64,000 bases of DNA from Paenibacillus xylanilyticus (GCF_013359935.1 NZ_JABMCB010000190.1:496001-560000), one strand, 5' to 3'. Numbered from the stretch's first letter, positions 45,963 to 54,396 are shown. Numbers and translations: made by a program. Notes: generated by a model not told the origin, from the sequence alone.

Positions 45963-46000
45963 CTCTCCTGTTTTAATATATGGTCTGAATAAGTTCTATA

Positions 46001-48124
46001 CTATGAAGCTTTTGCTGCAACAGCTTTTTGAATTAGAGCTTTTGCATCGTTAGTGGACAGGCCTTGTTTAGGCTCGAGCAAATTGCCCTCTGCTGCTCCA
46101 AGAATTCCTTTGTCAATCAGGTTAGCCAACGATTTAACCGCATAGGCAGACACGGTTTTGCCATCTTCGAAACCTGCAATGATTGCAGCAGCTTCTTTAT
46201 CTGAGGCTGGATTGTTCAACAATTTAGCAAGGATGGTAGCCGCTTCTTCACGAGTGATATCACGATCAGGATTGAAGTTGCCACTGTATCCTTGAATGAA
46301 TCCAGCGTGAGTCGCTTCAGCGATTGCATCCGCATATGCAGCATCAGCAGCAACATCCTTGAATGTAGGTGCTGTAGCAACTTCGTTTAGTTTCAACATG
46401 TCTACCAGAGCACTTACAAAGTCAGCACGGGAGATGAATTCTGTTGTTACCGGCGTCTCTGGTTGTTCTGTAGGCGCAGCTACATTCGTAATACGTGCTT
46501 CTGTTTCAGCTTGAATAGCGCCGCCTTTATACGTATCTACAATGTACTCATAGAAAACATCCAAATCGATAGGACCTGCCAAGGATGATTTGGCATCCAC
46601 CAGCACTTTATAGTTGTCTCCACCTGCAGCCATAAAGTTGTTAACTACAGCCGTGTATGTTTTTGCAGGATCAATAGGTGTGCCATCTTCAAGACTAAGA
46701 CTCGTCACACGTTCTGCAACTGGCTTATTGAAATCTGCCGTATATTTCAGGCCAGAGATTTGTAGTGTTTTGGTGTTTGGTGTACCGTCCGCATTGGTTC
46801 CCCATTGCTGCTCCAACAAGGTTTGAATTTGTTCACCAGTCAGCTCAAGTTTCACTAACGTATTTCCAAAAGGTTGGATTTTGGCAAGATCAGCAAAGGT
46901 CACATCACCTTCTGGCAGATCGGCACGAATACCACCTGGGTTCATAAATGCAAAGTCAGCATCGCTTGCGTTATCACCAAAGTCTGCTTGACGCATTGCA
47001 TCTGCAATGAGGTTTCCTAGAGCTGCTTCGTTATTGTAAGCATCTGTGCGAGTGACAGAACCATCTGTTGTACCTACTGGCTTGGTTAGCTCAGGATGCT
47101 TGTCCAATGATTTTTTAATAATAGCCAAAGATTCAGGGTCTTCTTTTACACCCTCTTGGAAAGTCGTTGTAACTGTAGCTGATTTTTCGGTTACATCCCC
47201 AGTCGTAGGGTCAATCATCAACTTGATATCTTCAAATGCCGTACCATAAGAATACGCTTGAACGACCAATTTTCCATTCACTTCACCGTTAGCCAAAGCG
47301 TGATTGTCACCTGCAACGATAACATCAACAGGGGAATCTGCTGGCAAAGCCTTTGCCAAATCAGCTGCTTCTCCAGTGGTTACGCCTTCTTTGGTCGTTG
47401 CTGGATCATGCGCCAGGACGATGATCGTCTCCACACCTTGATCTTGCAATTCTTTTGAATATTTATTAACGGCTTCAACTTCTTCTTCTGCGCTTAGGAA
47501 GCGCACGCCTGCTGTACCCGATGGGGAAACTTTAGCCGGTGTAGATTTCGTCACCAATCCGATAAATCCAATTTTGACGCCGCCCACTTCTTTGATCACG
47601 TATGGCTTAATCAATGTTTTGCCCGTGGCAGTTTCGATCACATTTGCATTCACATAATCAAATTTTGCACCAGCATGAGTGACCTTGCCTTCTTTTGGAT
47701 CAAGGCCGCCAAAAATCTGTGCTTTTAATGCAGCAATCCCTTGGTCAAATTCATGATTGCCCAGAGAACCTACATCGAAGCCCATCATATTCATCCACTC
47801 CATGGTAGGCTCATCCCGATCGAGAGACGAAACTGGAGCAGATGCACCAACAGAGTCTCCATTATGGAAGAGTAGGGAGTGTTCATATTTGGCCTGAGCT
47901 TCTTTTAGATATGTAGCGAGAATTGGAGCCGTTCCTGCCTTTTTATCACTAACCATTGATGTGGTATCGAGCTGACCGTGCAGGTCATTGATTCCGATCA
48001 AGTGTACTTCTACATCTGTGCCTGCAGCAGAGACAGGACCTACCGCACCGAATAGTTGAGAAAGTAACAGTGCAGTAGTAGCCACACGAATGGTGCTTTT
48101 ACCCAGAACTTTTTTCCATGACAT
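46001..48124 (-). CDS. SLH-anchored 5'-nucleotidase/2',3'-cyclic phosphodiesterase (UshA/YfkN-like)
   Basis: The 707-residue protein has a signal peptide (about 1-34), a metallophosphatase domain (GINDLHGQLD, FHNGDSVGAS, GNHEFDQG) and a 5'-nucleotidase C-terminal domain (about 355-530; FMNPGGIRADLP and IQPFGNTLVKLELTG). Two to three S-layer homology domains (about 560-705; FKDVAADAAYADAIAEATHAG is typical) anchor it to secondary wall polymers. The metal motif usually written GHxH reads AGDNHA here. It hydrolyses nucleotides outside the cell to recover nucleosides and phosphate. It is monocistronic, and it is the chromosomal neighbour of the outer end of the SCC-like region. Confidence 0.92.
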   Translation of the reverse strand: MSWKKVLGKSTIRVATTALLLSQLFGAVGPVSAAGTDVEVHLIGINDLHGQLDTTSMVSDKKAGTAPILATYLKEAQAKYEHSLLFHNGDSVGASAPVSSLDRDEPTMEWMNMMGFDVGSLGNHEFDQGIAALKAQIFGGLDPKEGKVTHAGAKFDYVNANVIETATGKTLIKPYVIKEVGGVKIGFIGLVTKSTPAKVSPSGTAGVRFLSAEEEVEAVNKYSKELQDQGVETIIVLAHDPATTKEGVTTGEAADLAKALPADSPVDVIVAGDNHALANGEVNGKLVVQAYSYGTAFEDIKLMIDPTTGDVTEKSATVTTTFQEGVKEDPESLAIIKKSLDKHPELTKPVGTTDGSVTRTDAYNNEAALGNLIADAMRQADFGDNASDADFAFMNPGGIRADLPEGDVTFADLAKIQPFGNTLVKLELTGEQIQTLLEQQWGTNADGTPNTKTLQISGLKYTADFNKPVAERVTSLSLEDGTPIDPAKTYTAVVNNFMAAGGDNYKVLVDAKSSLAGPIDLDVFYEYIVDTYKGGAIQAETEARITNVAAPTEQPETPVTTEFISRADFVSALVDMLKLNEVATAPTFKDVAADAAYADAIAEATHAGFIQGYSGNFNPDRDITREEAATILAKLLNNPASDKEAAAIIAGFEDGKTVSAYAVKSLANLIDKGILGAAEGNLLEPKQGLSTNDAKALIQKAVAAKAS

Positions 48125-48281
48125 GAGTTATAAAACCCCTCTCCAATTTCTGATCCTGAGATATTTTACCATAGATCAAGTCAGGAAAATCGCGAAATAT
48201 ATCAAATGGATGTAAAAAATTTTAGGATTGATAGAGAAGGGACATACCTGTGGCAATATAGGTACTACTCTAGTTTACTCC

Positions 48282-48302
48282 CTACTTATGATACGGTTCT
48301 CC
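48282..48302 (-). other. distal attachment site (copy A of the rlmH 3' end)
   Basis: On the minus strand this reads as codons GEPYHK-stop, the conserved end of RlmH, but no rlmH body precedes it. It shares GAACCGTAYCATAAGTAGGG with the true rlmH end. It sits in a perfect inverted repeat, ATGATACGG-TTCT-CCGTATCAT (48288-48309). It is read as the outer junction of an SCC-like element with the chromosome. Confidence 0.7.
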
Positions 48303-48343
48303 GTATCATTCTACAGGCGAAAGTCTTTAAAAAGTCTTCGGTG

Positions 48344-48580
48344 TTATCGGGCGGTGTTTGTGCAGTCCATCTCAATCGTGCTTTGGTAATACCAGAAGGC
48401 TCGCCTTTGAAGAGCGGAAGGGCTATTTTCCCATGACCCCATCAACCTGTCCTCTGTCGGCGTGGCGAAGGAGATTGCTGCCCTCGATTTTCCCGCTCTC
48501 CTTGTACGAGCGATTCGGTGAACATAGCTTTCGTTTTCTTGGGGAAAATCATAGACTGATAGGACTGTATATTCTCCCAT
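48344..48580 (-). pseudogene. DEAD-box RNA helicase fragment
   Basis: The minus-strand frame contains VYDFPQENESYVHRIARTRR and then AGKSRAAISFATPTEDRL. This corresponds to DEAD-box helicase motifs V-VI, usually NYDLP.....YVHRIGRTGRAG. Both G residues of RIGRTGRAG are replaced by A and R, and the sequence beyond diverges. No helicase N-terminal half is present. It lies just inside the outer att site and is a scar of an earlier rearrangement. Confidence 0.65.
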
Positions 48581-48736
48581 ATCGATCCTTCTCGCAGTAA
48601 GATAAGCTTATTTTCATATATTGACAATTAAATGTGTTAGACTACAAAAGGAAGAATTGCCGATCTATAATAAAGAACGCCACACAACTGGATGCAGGCA
48701 GTTATTACGATAAACGTAGGTTAGAAAGGAAACACC

Positions 48737-49708
48737 ATGAATAGTTCCCTCAAGCAACTAATGAAATCATTATTAGCACCAGCGTTCCCAGGTGGAATCA
48801 TAACCATTCTTATATTTTATCTTGATTACCTCCAATTCGAGCTTGTTGAAAAATTTCTACTGTTTGCGGCTTTCGTCATTGTTCCTCTTGTGATTTTACT
48901 TTTGAACCATGACGCAAAGAATACACATCAACGAATGATTTATGGTGCTATTAAATGGCTTCAATATCCCGCTGCGCTTCTTACCCTGGCCTCGGTAATG
49001 AGTAGTAAGATGTGGGGGTTAGAAAGTACGGCAATCCCAGGGATACTGTCCCTTGGGTGGCTATTGTTCACACTGCTGCTTGGCATCTATGGCTTGACCA
49101 CTATTGTGATCTCTAAAGGAAAAGCAGCGGAGATAGCGATTGGCGCCGGGCTCGTTTATTTTTTTATAGGGGGCATTTGGTTTACCTTATATCAATATCA
49201 ATTTGACCTCTTTGAAGCTAATGTGGCAACACACGCGTTAAGCTCTGTCCATTTTCATTTTTCATCTGCAATCGTTCCGATTTTTATTGGCGCACTGGGA
49301 CGGATCATGACGAAAAAAAGCTGGTATCCCTGGGTTGTTGCCATCGATATCATCGGACCCATATTGATTGCTTTCGGTATGATTTTCTCCAAGCCGATCG
49401 AGTACATTGGTGTCACTTTGTTCGCCTGCAATATTGTGGTTTACACCGCTTATCTCCTTGCGTACTTGAAGAAAAACGCACTGGATATTAAGGCAGCCTT
49501 CTTGTTAGGCCTTTCTTGCCTGGCCTTTTACACGGTTGTTGTCATTTCCATCTTCTATCCGTTACTGAAAAATATGTACTCCTTGACCATACTCGATTTT
49601 ATTCCCATTTATGGATCTCTGCATGCGTTTGGTTTTGTCTTATGTGGACTGATTGGTTGGGTGTATATGGTAGACTTCATTAAGAAAAAAAAGATCGTCA
49701 AGTGGTGA
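48737..49708 (+). CDS. YndJ-like multi-pass membrane protein
   Basis: The 323-residue protein has eight to nine membrane helices over its whole length. The motif ATHALSSVHFHFSSAIVPI (about 165-183), with spaced His residues in a helix, resembles the YndJ family of Bacillus, whose function is not known. GAAAGGAAACACC precedes the ATG. It is the first gene of the larger cassette and is followed 125 bp later by the HEAT-like gene. Family placement is by eye. Confidence 0.6.
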   Translation: MNSSLKQLMKSLLAPAFPGGIITILIFYLDYLQFELVEKFLLFAAFVIVPLVILLLNHDAKNTHQRMIYGAIKWLQYPAALLTLASVMSSKMWGLESTAIPGILSLGWLLFTLLLGIYGLTTIVISKGKAAEIAIGAGLVYFFIGGIWFTLYQYQFDLFEANVATHALSSVHFHFSSAIVPIFIGALGRIMTKKSWYPWVVAIDIIGPILIAFGMIFSKPIEYIGVTLFACNIVVYTAYLLAYLKKNALDIKAAFLLGLSCLAFYTVVVISIFYPLLKNMYSLTILDFIPIYGSLHAFGFVLCGLIGWVYMVDFIKKKKIVKW

Positions 49709-49833
49709 ATGTGATTTTCAGGCAAACCAATCGGCTTTAATGAAGTAGTTTAACCAGGTTCGTGCTATAATGGTGTTTACCTGATTAACATTCATCATTC
49801 TGCCGAGATGGCGATGATTAAGGAGATTGAACT

Positions 49834-50286
49834 TTGACGAACAACCATGATATTGGAGCAGTGAACGAACTACCGGAAAACTTTGAAGAGCTCAAACGAG
49901 CGGCTAATCGGTCGGCAAGCTGGAGAGACAGACTGAATGCGGTGAACGAATTGGGAAACTGGGATACCGTCCCTACCATACAGTTGCTACATTATGTTTT
50001 GAAAAATGATCAAGTGTTTCAAGTGCGCGAAGCCGCATATCTCAAGCTCAAGCAGTTGGATGAAGATGTACAAATGCCTGCCAAAAACAAAGGCGATCTG
50101 TTTAAAGGTCTTAACAAAATTTTGCTACGGATTAAAAAAAGCCTTCCTGAAGGTCACACATTTGAGCAATTTAAGGAAAAACTGCAAAAGACACGTCTGG
50201 ATATCTATGATACTTACGAGGGCGACAAAGCTGCTGAGTTTGACTCCTGGCTCCATGGAGTTTGGGAGACATTAGGTAGAAAATAG
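49834..50286 (+). CDS. HEAT-repeat-like small protein
   Basis: The 150-residue helical protein has a HEAT-like pair (WRDRLNAVNELGNWDTVPTI and the following LLHYVLKNDQVFQVREAAYL) and a charged C-terminal part ending FDSWLHGVWETLGRK. Such proteins bind other proteins; no catalytic residue is seen. The start is TTG 49834 with AAGGAGATTGAAC upstream. It ends at a good terminator. It belongs to the cargo of the larger SCC-like cassette. Confidence 0.7.
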   Translation: MTNNHDIGAVNELPENFEELKRAANRSASWRDRLNAVNELGNWDTVPTIQLLHYVLKNDQVFQVREAAYLKLKQLDEDVQMPAKNKGDLFKGLNKILLRIKKSLPEGHTFEQFKEKLQKTRLDIYDTYEGDKAAEFDSWLHGVWETLGRK

Positions 50287-50316
50287 CCGCCGTTCACCGT
50301 ATAATAGCTGAGTACA

Positions 50317-50344
50317 AAGCCACTCCAAAAAAATGGAGTGGCTT
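50317..50344 (+). terminator. terminator of the HEAT-like gene
   Basis: AAGCCACTCC pairs with GGAGTGGCTT around an 8-base loop and is followed by CTTTATTTCTT. Confidence 0.85.
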
Positions 50345-50346
50345 CT

Positions 50347-50503
50347 TTATTTCTTCTTCAGGGTCACCTTATTAACCGGACCTACCGTCATATTCGAATC
50401 AGCGATTCGCCGCTTCTATATATTTTTCCACAAATTCATCATAAATAGAACGGTGTACATACATACGTTTGGCGATCATATAGATCTGGCCTGACGGTTC
50501 CTC
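50347..50503 (-). pseudogene. aldehyde dehydrogenase fragment with frameshift
   Basis: On the minus strand the frame reads GQIYMIAKRMYVHRSIYDEF then VEKYIEAANR-stop. Shifting one base continues it as DSNMTVGPVNKVTLKKK. This is the segment after the catalytic Cys of NAD-dependent aldehyde dehydrogenases (AKR.YVH.SIYDEFVE...GP). Both ends of the enzyme are missing, so it is a dead remnant inside the cassette. Confidence 0.65.
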
Positions 50504-50565
50504 GTAATGTATCTAAGCACAAAGTACAGTTTGACCACAAGATATACATATCAGTATAAACACAA

Positions 50566-50587
50566 CCCACTCCTTTGGCGGAGTGGG
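50566..50587. terminator. hairpin after the PyrH-like gene
   Basis: CCCACTCC pairs with GGAGTGGG around a 6-base loop. On the minus strand it is followed by TTGTGTTTATA, a weak T tract, 75 bp after the PyrH-like stop. Confidence 0.55.
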
Positions 50588-50661
50588 CTTGTATTTATAA
50601 CTTTTCTTTTATGGAACTATCGTTCCGCTAAATCGAGGGAAAGTAGTATTTCTATCATATT

Positions 50662-51399
50662 TCATTCCAACTCTGAAACTGATTCGCCACTAATTATCGT
50701 ACCGTTATTCTTACCTTCACAAATTTCTTTCATCGAGCCTGGTTTATCGAAGTTAAATACATGCATTGGCAGACTATAGTCTCTTGCTAAAATGAAAGCT
50801 GATTGGTCCATTACCTTTAAGTTGTGTTTTAAAACGTCGTTGTAATGAAGCGAACGAAATTTCCTCGCATCTTTATCAAACTTAGGGTCTGCATTAAGAA
50901 CACCATCAACACCTTGCTTTGCAACTAATAAAGCGTCACAATTAACCTCGATGGCTCTTTGTACTGAAGGATAGTCTGTTGTAACGTAAGGTTGACCGTT
51001 CCCCCCTGCAAAAATTACAATATAGCCTTTTTCTAGATGGTGGATTGCTCTTAGACGGATGTATGGTTCTGCAACTGAAGTAATAGGTATTGCCGTCATT
51101 ACTCGTACTTCCTTTTTGGTCTTGGCTTTAAGAACTCCACGAAGCATTAAACTATTTACTACAGTCGCAAGCGTCCCAATGTTATCGGCTTCTGCCCTTT
51201 CTATCCCCCAGCTTTCCGCCATATTACCTCTGAAAATGTTACCCCCACCTATAACTAACGATACTTCAACGCCTAAATTTACTACTGACATAATTTCATC
51301 CGCAATATGGTCTAACATTTCTGGCTCAAAACCAAATTCAGATGTTCCTGCTACTGCTCCACCACTTAGCTTAACGAGAACTCTTTTGTACCTTGACAA
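50662..51399 (-). CDS. UMP kinase (PyrH)-like amino-acid-kinase-fold protein, divergent
   Basis: The 245-residue protein matches PyrH over its length: VLVKLSGGAVAG at 7-18, GGGNIFRG at 51-58, LRAIHHLEKG and VDGVLNADPKFD. The nucleotide-binding block that is GGTGNPxFTTDT in UMP kinases reads GGNGQPYVTTDY (132-143). The housekeeping pyrH belongs to the tsf-pyrH-frr operon, so this is an extra, A/T-rich copy carried by the SCC-like cassette. It may phosphorylate UMP or a related nucleotide, or replace a host enzyme under attack. The start is TTG behind GGGGGTG. A terminator-like hairpin lies 25 bp upstream. Confidence 0.8.
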   Translation of the reverse strand: MSRYKRVLVKLSGGAVAGTSEFGFEPEMLDHIADEIMSVVNLGVEVSLVIGGGNIFRGNMAESWGIERAEADNIGTLATVVNSLMLRGVLKAKTKKEVRVMTAIPITSVAEPYIRLRAIHHLEKGYIVIFAGGNGQPYVTTDYPSVQRAIEVNCDALLVAKQGVDGVLNADPKFDKDARKFRSLHYNDVLKHNLKVMDQSAFILARDYSLPMHVFNFDKPGSMKEICEGKNNGTIISGESVSELE

Positions 51400-51423
51400 T
51401 TATTACACCCCCATAAAATAAAA

Positions 51424-51450
51424 ACACTAAAGCAATAAATGCTTTAGTGT
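51424..51450 (-). terminator. terminator or attenuator just upstream of the PyrH-like gene
   Basis: On the minus strand ACACTAAAGCA pairs perfectly with TGCTTTAGTGT around a 5-base loop and is followed by TTTTTATTTTA. It lies 25 bases before the PyrH-like start codon and directly after the stop of the small remnant frame. Confidence 0.75.
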
Positions 51451-51451
51451 C

Positions 51452-51574
51452 CTAATGGAATGGAAATATGAAATTACGCAAGTCGACTGAATGTAAGTCT
51501 TCCGCTTCCACCTCATGCTCCCACCCCTTCATGTTTTTTCCATCAAGTAATTTTACATTACGTGAAGGTAAATT
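51452..51574 (-). pseudogene. 40-codon coding remnant without a start
   Basis: This minus-strand frame contains NVKLLDGKNMKGWEHEVEAE and then DLHSVDLRNFIFPFH before the stop. The composition looks coding and the terminator hairpin begins right after the stop, but there is no start codon with a binding site. I do not recognise the family. It is probably the 3' end of a deleted gene. Confidence 0.35.
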
Positions 51575-51603
51575 TCAATTACCATAACCTACATATTTTA
51601 CTT

Positions 51604-51622
51604 GTTATCGTATCGCTTTAAA
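51604..51622. other. possible degenerate fourth att/inverted-repeat half site
   Basis: GTTATCGTATCGCTTTAAA resembles the element-side sequence next to att copy B (GTTCACCGTATCACTTTAAA). It lies about 120 bp upstream of the recombinase remnant. The match is short and may be chance. Confidence 0.25.
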
Positions 51623-51742
51623 TTATATTCAAAGTCGGTCGATGGATGTGCTAACGCCATTTCTGAAAGTGCCAAGCACAAATGATGTAAACTCCCCCCC
51701 ACCCTTCGACACCCCACCAGACCGCTCCAGACTCCAGAAGCC

Positions 51743-52095
51743 ATGATGGGTATGAACGAACGCGCAAAACAAGGTAAATGGAATGGTGGTATTGTACTAG
51801 GCTACAAATCAGTAAACAAACAACTTGTTACTGACGAAAAAGAAGCCTCACTTGTACGGTATATCTCTGACCTCTACATTAATGGTAAAGGCTATAAAGC
51901 AATTGCTAACCAATTAAACAAAGAGGGGTACAAAAGCCTTCTTTGCAATTCCAACAGTACGGACAATTATTACTAATCCTTTGTATGCGGGCTTCATACG
52001 GTACAATCAAGTTGAAAATTGAAGCGAAAAGAGAAGGGGGGAGGGGGAAAAATGAAAACTTTACTCTTGTCCAAGGTGAGCATGAACCTGGTAGG
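51743..52095 (+). pseudogene. large serine recombinase (Ccr-like) remnant
   Basis: The first frame gives NERAKQGKWNGGIVLGYKSV, LVRYISDLYINGKGYKAIAN and QLNKEGYKS. A frameshift near 51940 continues with AIPTVRTIITNPLYAGFIRY and NQVEN, then a TGA where Ccr proteins have Trp. After a further shift comes KNENFTLVQGEHEP. This is the Recombinase-domain segment of cassette chromosome recombinases. The N-terminal catalytic resolvase domain with its serine and the C-terminal part are absent. It identifies the enzyme class that once moved this element. Confidence 0.75.
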
Positions 52096-52104
52096 AGGGG
52101 TTAA

Positions 52105-52260
52105 CCACAGTATATCTATTCTATAAACGGGAGTAACAGTATCGGTACTCGTTATGGTTCTCTTTTGTGGCAACCGACAATTAACAGAGATTATAATGAA
52201 TGTGTAGGAAGTGCTTTTGGTCCATTTGGTACTAGTAATCTGCATCTTCCCTATGAGTAA
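52105..52260 (+). pseudogene. 50-codon coding remnant of unknown family
   Basis: The open frame reads YIYSINGSNSIGTRYGSLLW, then QPTINRDYNECVGSAFGPFG and ends in LHLPYE-stop. It has no start codon and follows a stop at 52102-52104. The biased, protein-like composition suggests the 3' end of a lost gene; I do not recognise it. It fills the space between the recombinase remnant and the XRE gene. Confidence 0.35.
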
Positions 52261-52287
52261 ATAGATAAGTAAATAGAGGTGACCCAC

Positions 52288-53142
52288 TTGAAAAAGAATC
52301 ATTCTCCATCCGCATTGGGTGACTTCCTTAAATCGCGCAGGGAACGGTTGCAGCCTTCAGAGGCAGGGATCCAGCCGCTGCCCGGACGAAGACGCACTCC
52401 GGGACTTCGAAGAGAAGAAGTCTCTTATCTTGCCAATATAAGCGTGACTTACTATGCCTGGCTGGAGCAAGGCAAGGAGGTTAATCCTTCGCCGGAAGTG
52501 CTGCTCAGTATCGGTAAAGCACTTCAGCTTGACGATGATGAGCAGAAGCATCTGTTCGATCTGGCCAATGTAGACAAGACAAGCGTTGTCACAGTGCCAA
52601 ATAGCGAAGGGCCGGATATGAGAGTTTTGCAGCAAATCATAGATCAGCTGCATTATCCTTCTTTTATCACGGATGAAGGTACGGACGTTATCGTCTGGAA
52701 TCGAGCGGCAGAACTGATCGTAGCCGATTTCGGCAGTCTGCCGGACAACGAACGGAATATGATGGACATTATGTTTTTAAAGCCGGATTACCGCAACAGA
52801 CTGGTGAATTGGGAAGGCGCTGCCCGTTACTCTGTAGCCGTTCTGCGGGCAGGCTTCGATCTTTACAAGAACAACCCGTTATATATGGAACGGTTTGAAC
52901 GCTTGACGCGGGAAAGCGTGGAGTTCGTACATTTCTGGGAGCTATATGAAATCAAACAAAAACACGTAGCCACCGCTTTATTCCGTGTTCCTGACGCACA
53001 GGAGATGGAGTTCGAGCTCCACTCCGCGGCTGTAATCGATAATGACCCGGGACTGCACTGGTGTTTCTTTGTTCCGGTGCCCGGTTCAGGTACGGAGGAG
53101 AATTTATTACGTTTACTTGAGCAGGACAGGCAGCTACCGTAG
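52288..53142 (+). CDS. XRE family regulator with MmyB-like C-terminal domain
   Basis: The 284-residue protein begins with an XRE helix-turn-helix (about 8-80; LGDFLKSRRERLQP, then PGLRREEVSYLANISVTYYA and WLEQGKEVNPSPEVL). It continues with an MmyB-like ligand domain (about 105-275) with WNRAAELIVADFG and VEFVHFWELYEI. Proteins of this type usually regulate a neighbouring SDR gene and may sense fatty acyl or similar ligands. The start is TTG 52288 with GAGGTGA upstream; a GTG three codons earlier would overlap the binding site. It sits 96 bp before the SDR gene in the same direction. Confidence 0.85.
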   Translation: MKKNHSPSALGDFLKSRRERLQPSEAGIQPLPGRRRTPGLRREEVSYLANISVTYYAWLEQGKEVNPSPEVLLSIGKALQLDDDEQKHLFDLANVDKTSVVTVPNSEGPDMRVLQQIIDQLHYPSFITDEGTDVIVWNRAAELIVADFGSLPDNERNMMDIMFLKPDYRNRLVNWEGAARYSVAVLRAGFDLYKNNPLYMERFERLTRESVEFVHFWELYEIKQKHVATALFRVPDAQEMEFELHSAAVIDNDPGLHWCFFVPVPGSGTEENLLRLLEQDRQLP

Positions 53143-53238
53143 ACTGTTACTCCCGTTAATAGAATAGACATGCTGTGGCTAGCTCCCTCCAGTTGCTTGT
53201 ATGATTCAGTGGAAGACAACGATTGGAGGGTGTTTAGC

Positions 53239-54111
53239 ATGCAAACATGGTTCATTACAGGAGCATCAGGAGGCTTGGCTTCACGTATAACTCACCGGTT
53301 GCTTGATAGGGGGGACCGTGTAGCCGCAACGATACGCAAGCCGGGTGTGCTGGATGATCTGCAGGCACAGTATGGCTCCCAACTATGGCAGGCTAATTTA
53401 GATCTGACAAACTCTCAGCAAATTGCTGAAGTGGTGGAACGTGCATTTTCAGAGTTGGGTACGATCGATGTGTTTGTCAATAACGCAGCCTATGGATTGT
53501 ATGGCGCAGTGGAAGAAGCAAGCGACAGGCAAATTGAGCATCAGTTTATGACCAATGTGCTTGGCTCCCTACGTGTAGCGCGTGCAGTCCTACCCTTTTT
53601 CCGTAAGCAGGGCGGCGGTCACATGGTACAGATTTCGAGTATGGCGGGTCATTATTCTATTCCGGGTATGGGACTGTATTGCTCTTCGAAATGGGCGGTC
53701 GAAGGAGCCTTTGAAGCGCTGGCTAAGGAAGTGGCTCCGTTCAATATTAAGACCACTATGGTGGAGCCCGGCGGAATCCGAACGAATTTCATTACAAGCA
53801 ACGCCGTATTCGGTGAGCGGATGGACGAATACCGGGATACGGAGGCGAGCCAATTCGTTAGCCTGATGAAGGGAGAACTGCCGGGTATAGATATGAGCAT
53901 GTTCAATCAAATGGTTGTCGGCGATCCGGATAAAATGGCGCAGCAGATTATCCGTCGTGTCGACCAGGGAGAGGGTCCGATACGTATGGCGTTGGGCAGT
54001 GACGCCTATGAGCAAATCCGAGCAGCCCTGCTGGACAGACTGGCCGCTCTGGAAGCACAGAAAGAGCTGGCTTACTCCACTGATTCAGATGATGTGGTAA
54101 AACCATTTTAA
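53239..54111 (+). CDS. SDR family oxidoreductase
   Basis: This 290-residue short-chain dehydrogenase has TWFITGASGGLASRI at 3-17 (cofactor loop TGASGGLA), VNNAAYGLYG, ISSMAGHYSIPG and the catalytic Tyr/Lys in LYCSSKWAVEG. The NNAA form and the C-terminal extension (about 240-290) belong to the extended group often annotated as oxidoreductases of unknown substrate. ATG 53239 has GGAGGGTG upstream; the longer frame from 53170 has none. It is probably the target of the XRE/MmyB regulator next to it. It is the last gene before att copy B. Confidence 0.85.
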   Translation: MQTWFITGASGGLASRITHRLLDRGDRVAATIRKPGVLDDLQAQYGSQLWQANLDLTNSQQIAEVVERAFSELGTIDVFVNNAAYGLYGAVEEASDRQIEHQFMTNVLGSLRVARAVLPFFRKQGGGHMVQISSMAGHYSIPGMGLYCSSKWAVEGAFEALAKEVAPFNIKTTMVEPGGIRTNFITSNAVFGERMDEYRDTEASQFVSLMKGELPGIDMSMFNQMVVGDPDKMAQQIIRRVDQGEGPIRMALGSDAYEQIRAALLDRLAALEAQKELAYSTDSDDVVKPF

Positions 54112-54219
54112 AGGATACCCAAGCATTCGACATTCACGACAACTGATATGCTCCTCTGAAGTAGCCGGTTTATTTATTAATCCTGCCTACTTAAAGGGGA
54201 GCTTGTTTAGGGCTTTTCG

Positions 54220-54240
54220 TTATTTGTGATACGGTTCACC
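54220..54240 (-). other. internal attachment site (copy B of the rlmH 3' end)
   Basis: On the minus strand this reads codons GEPYHK-stop (TAA) with no rlmH body. It lies in a perfect inverted repeat GTGATACGG-TTCA-CCGTATCAC (54226-54247). It separates the large cassette from the small Abi cassette and implies two successive insertions at rlmH. Confidence 0.7.
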
Positions 54241-54366
54241 GTATCACTTTAAAGCGAAATAGAATACGCACATACTTCCCTAAAATAAAAGTCGTTTACA
54301 TTTAAATATTATTTTGAGATTTTACATAAAACCTTCGGAGAAATTCTCAACTGATTCAAAATACAA

Positions 54367-54396
54367 AGCCACCTTATCTCAAAGGATAAGGTGGCT
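54367..54396. terminator. hairpin between SDR and Abi genes
   Basis: AGCCACCTTATC pairs perfectly with GATAAGGTGGCT around a 6-base loop. It lies between convergent genes; T tracts are weak on both sides. Confidence 0.6.
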
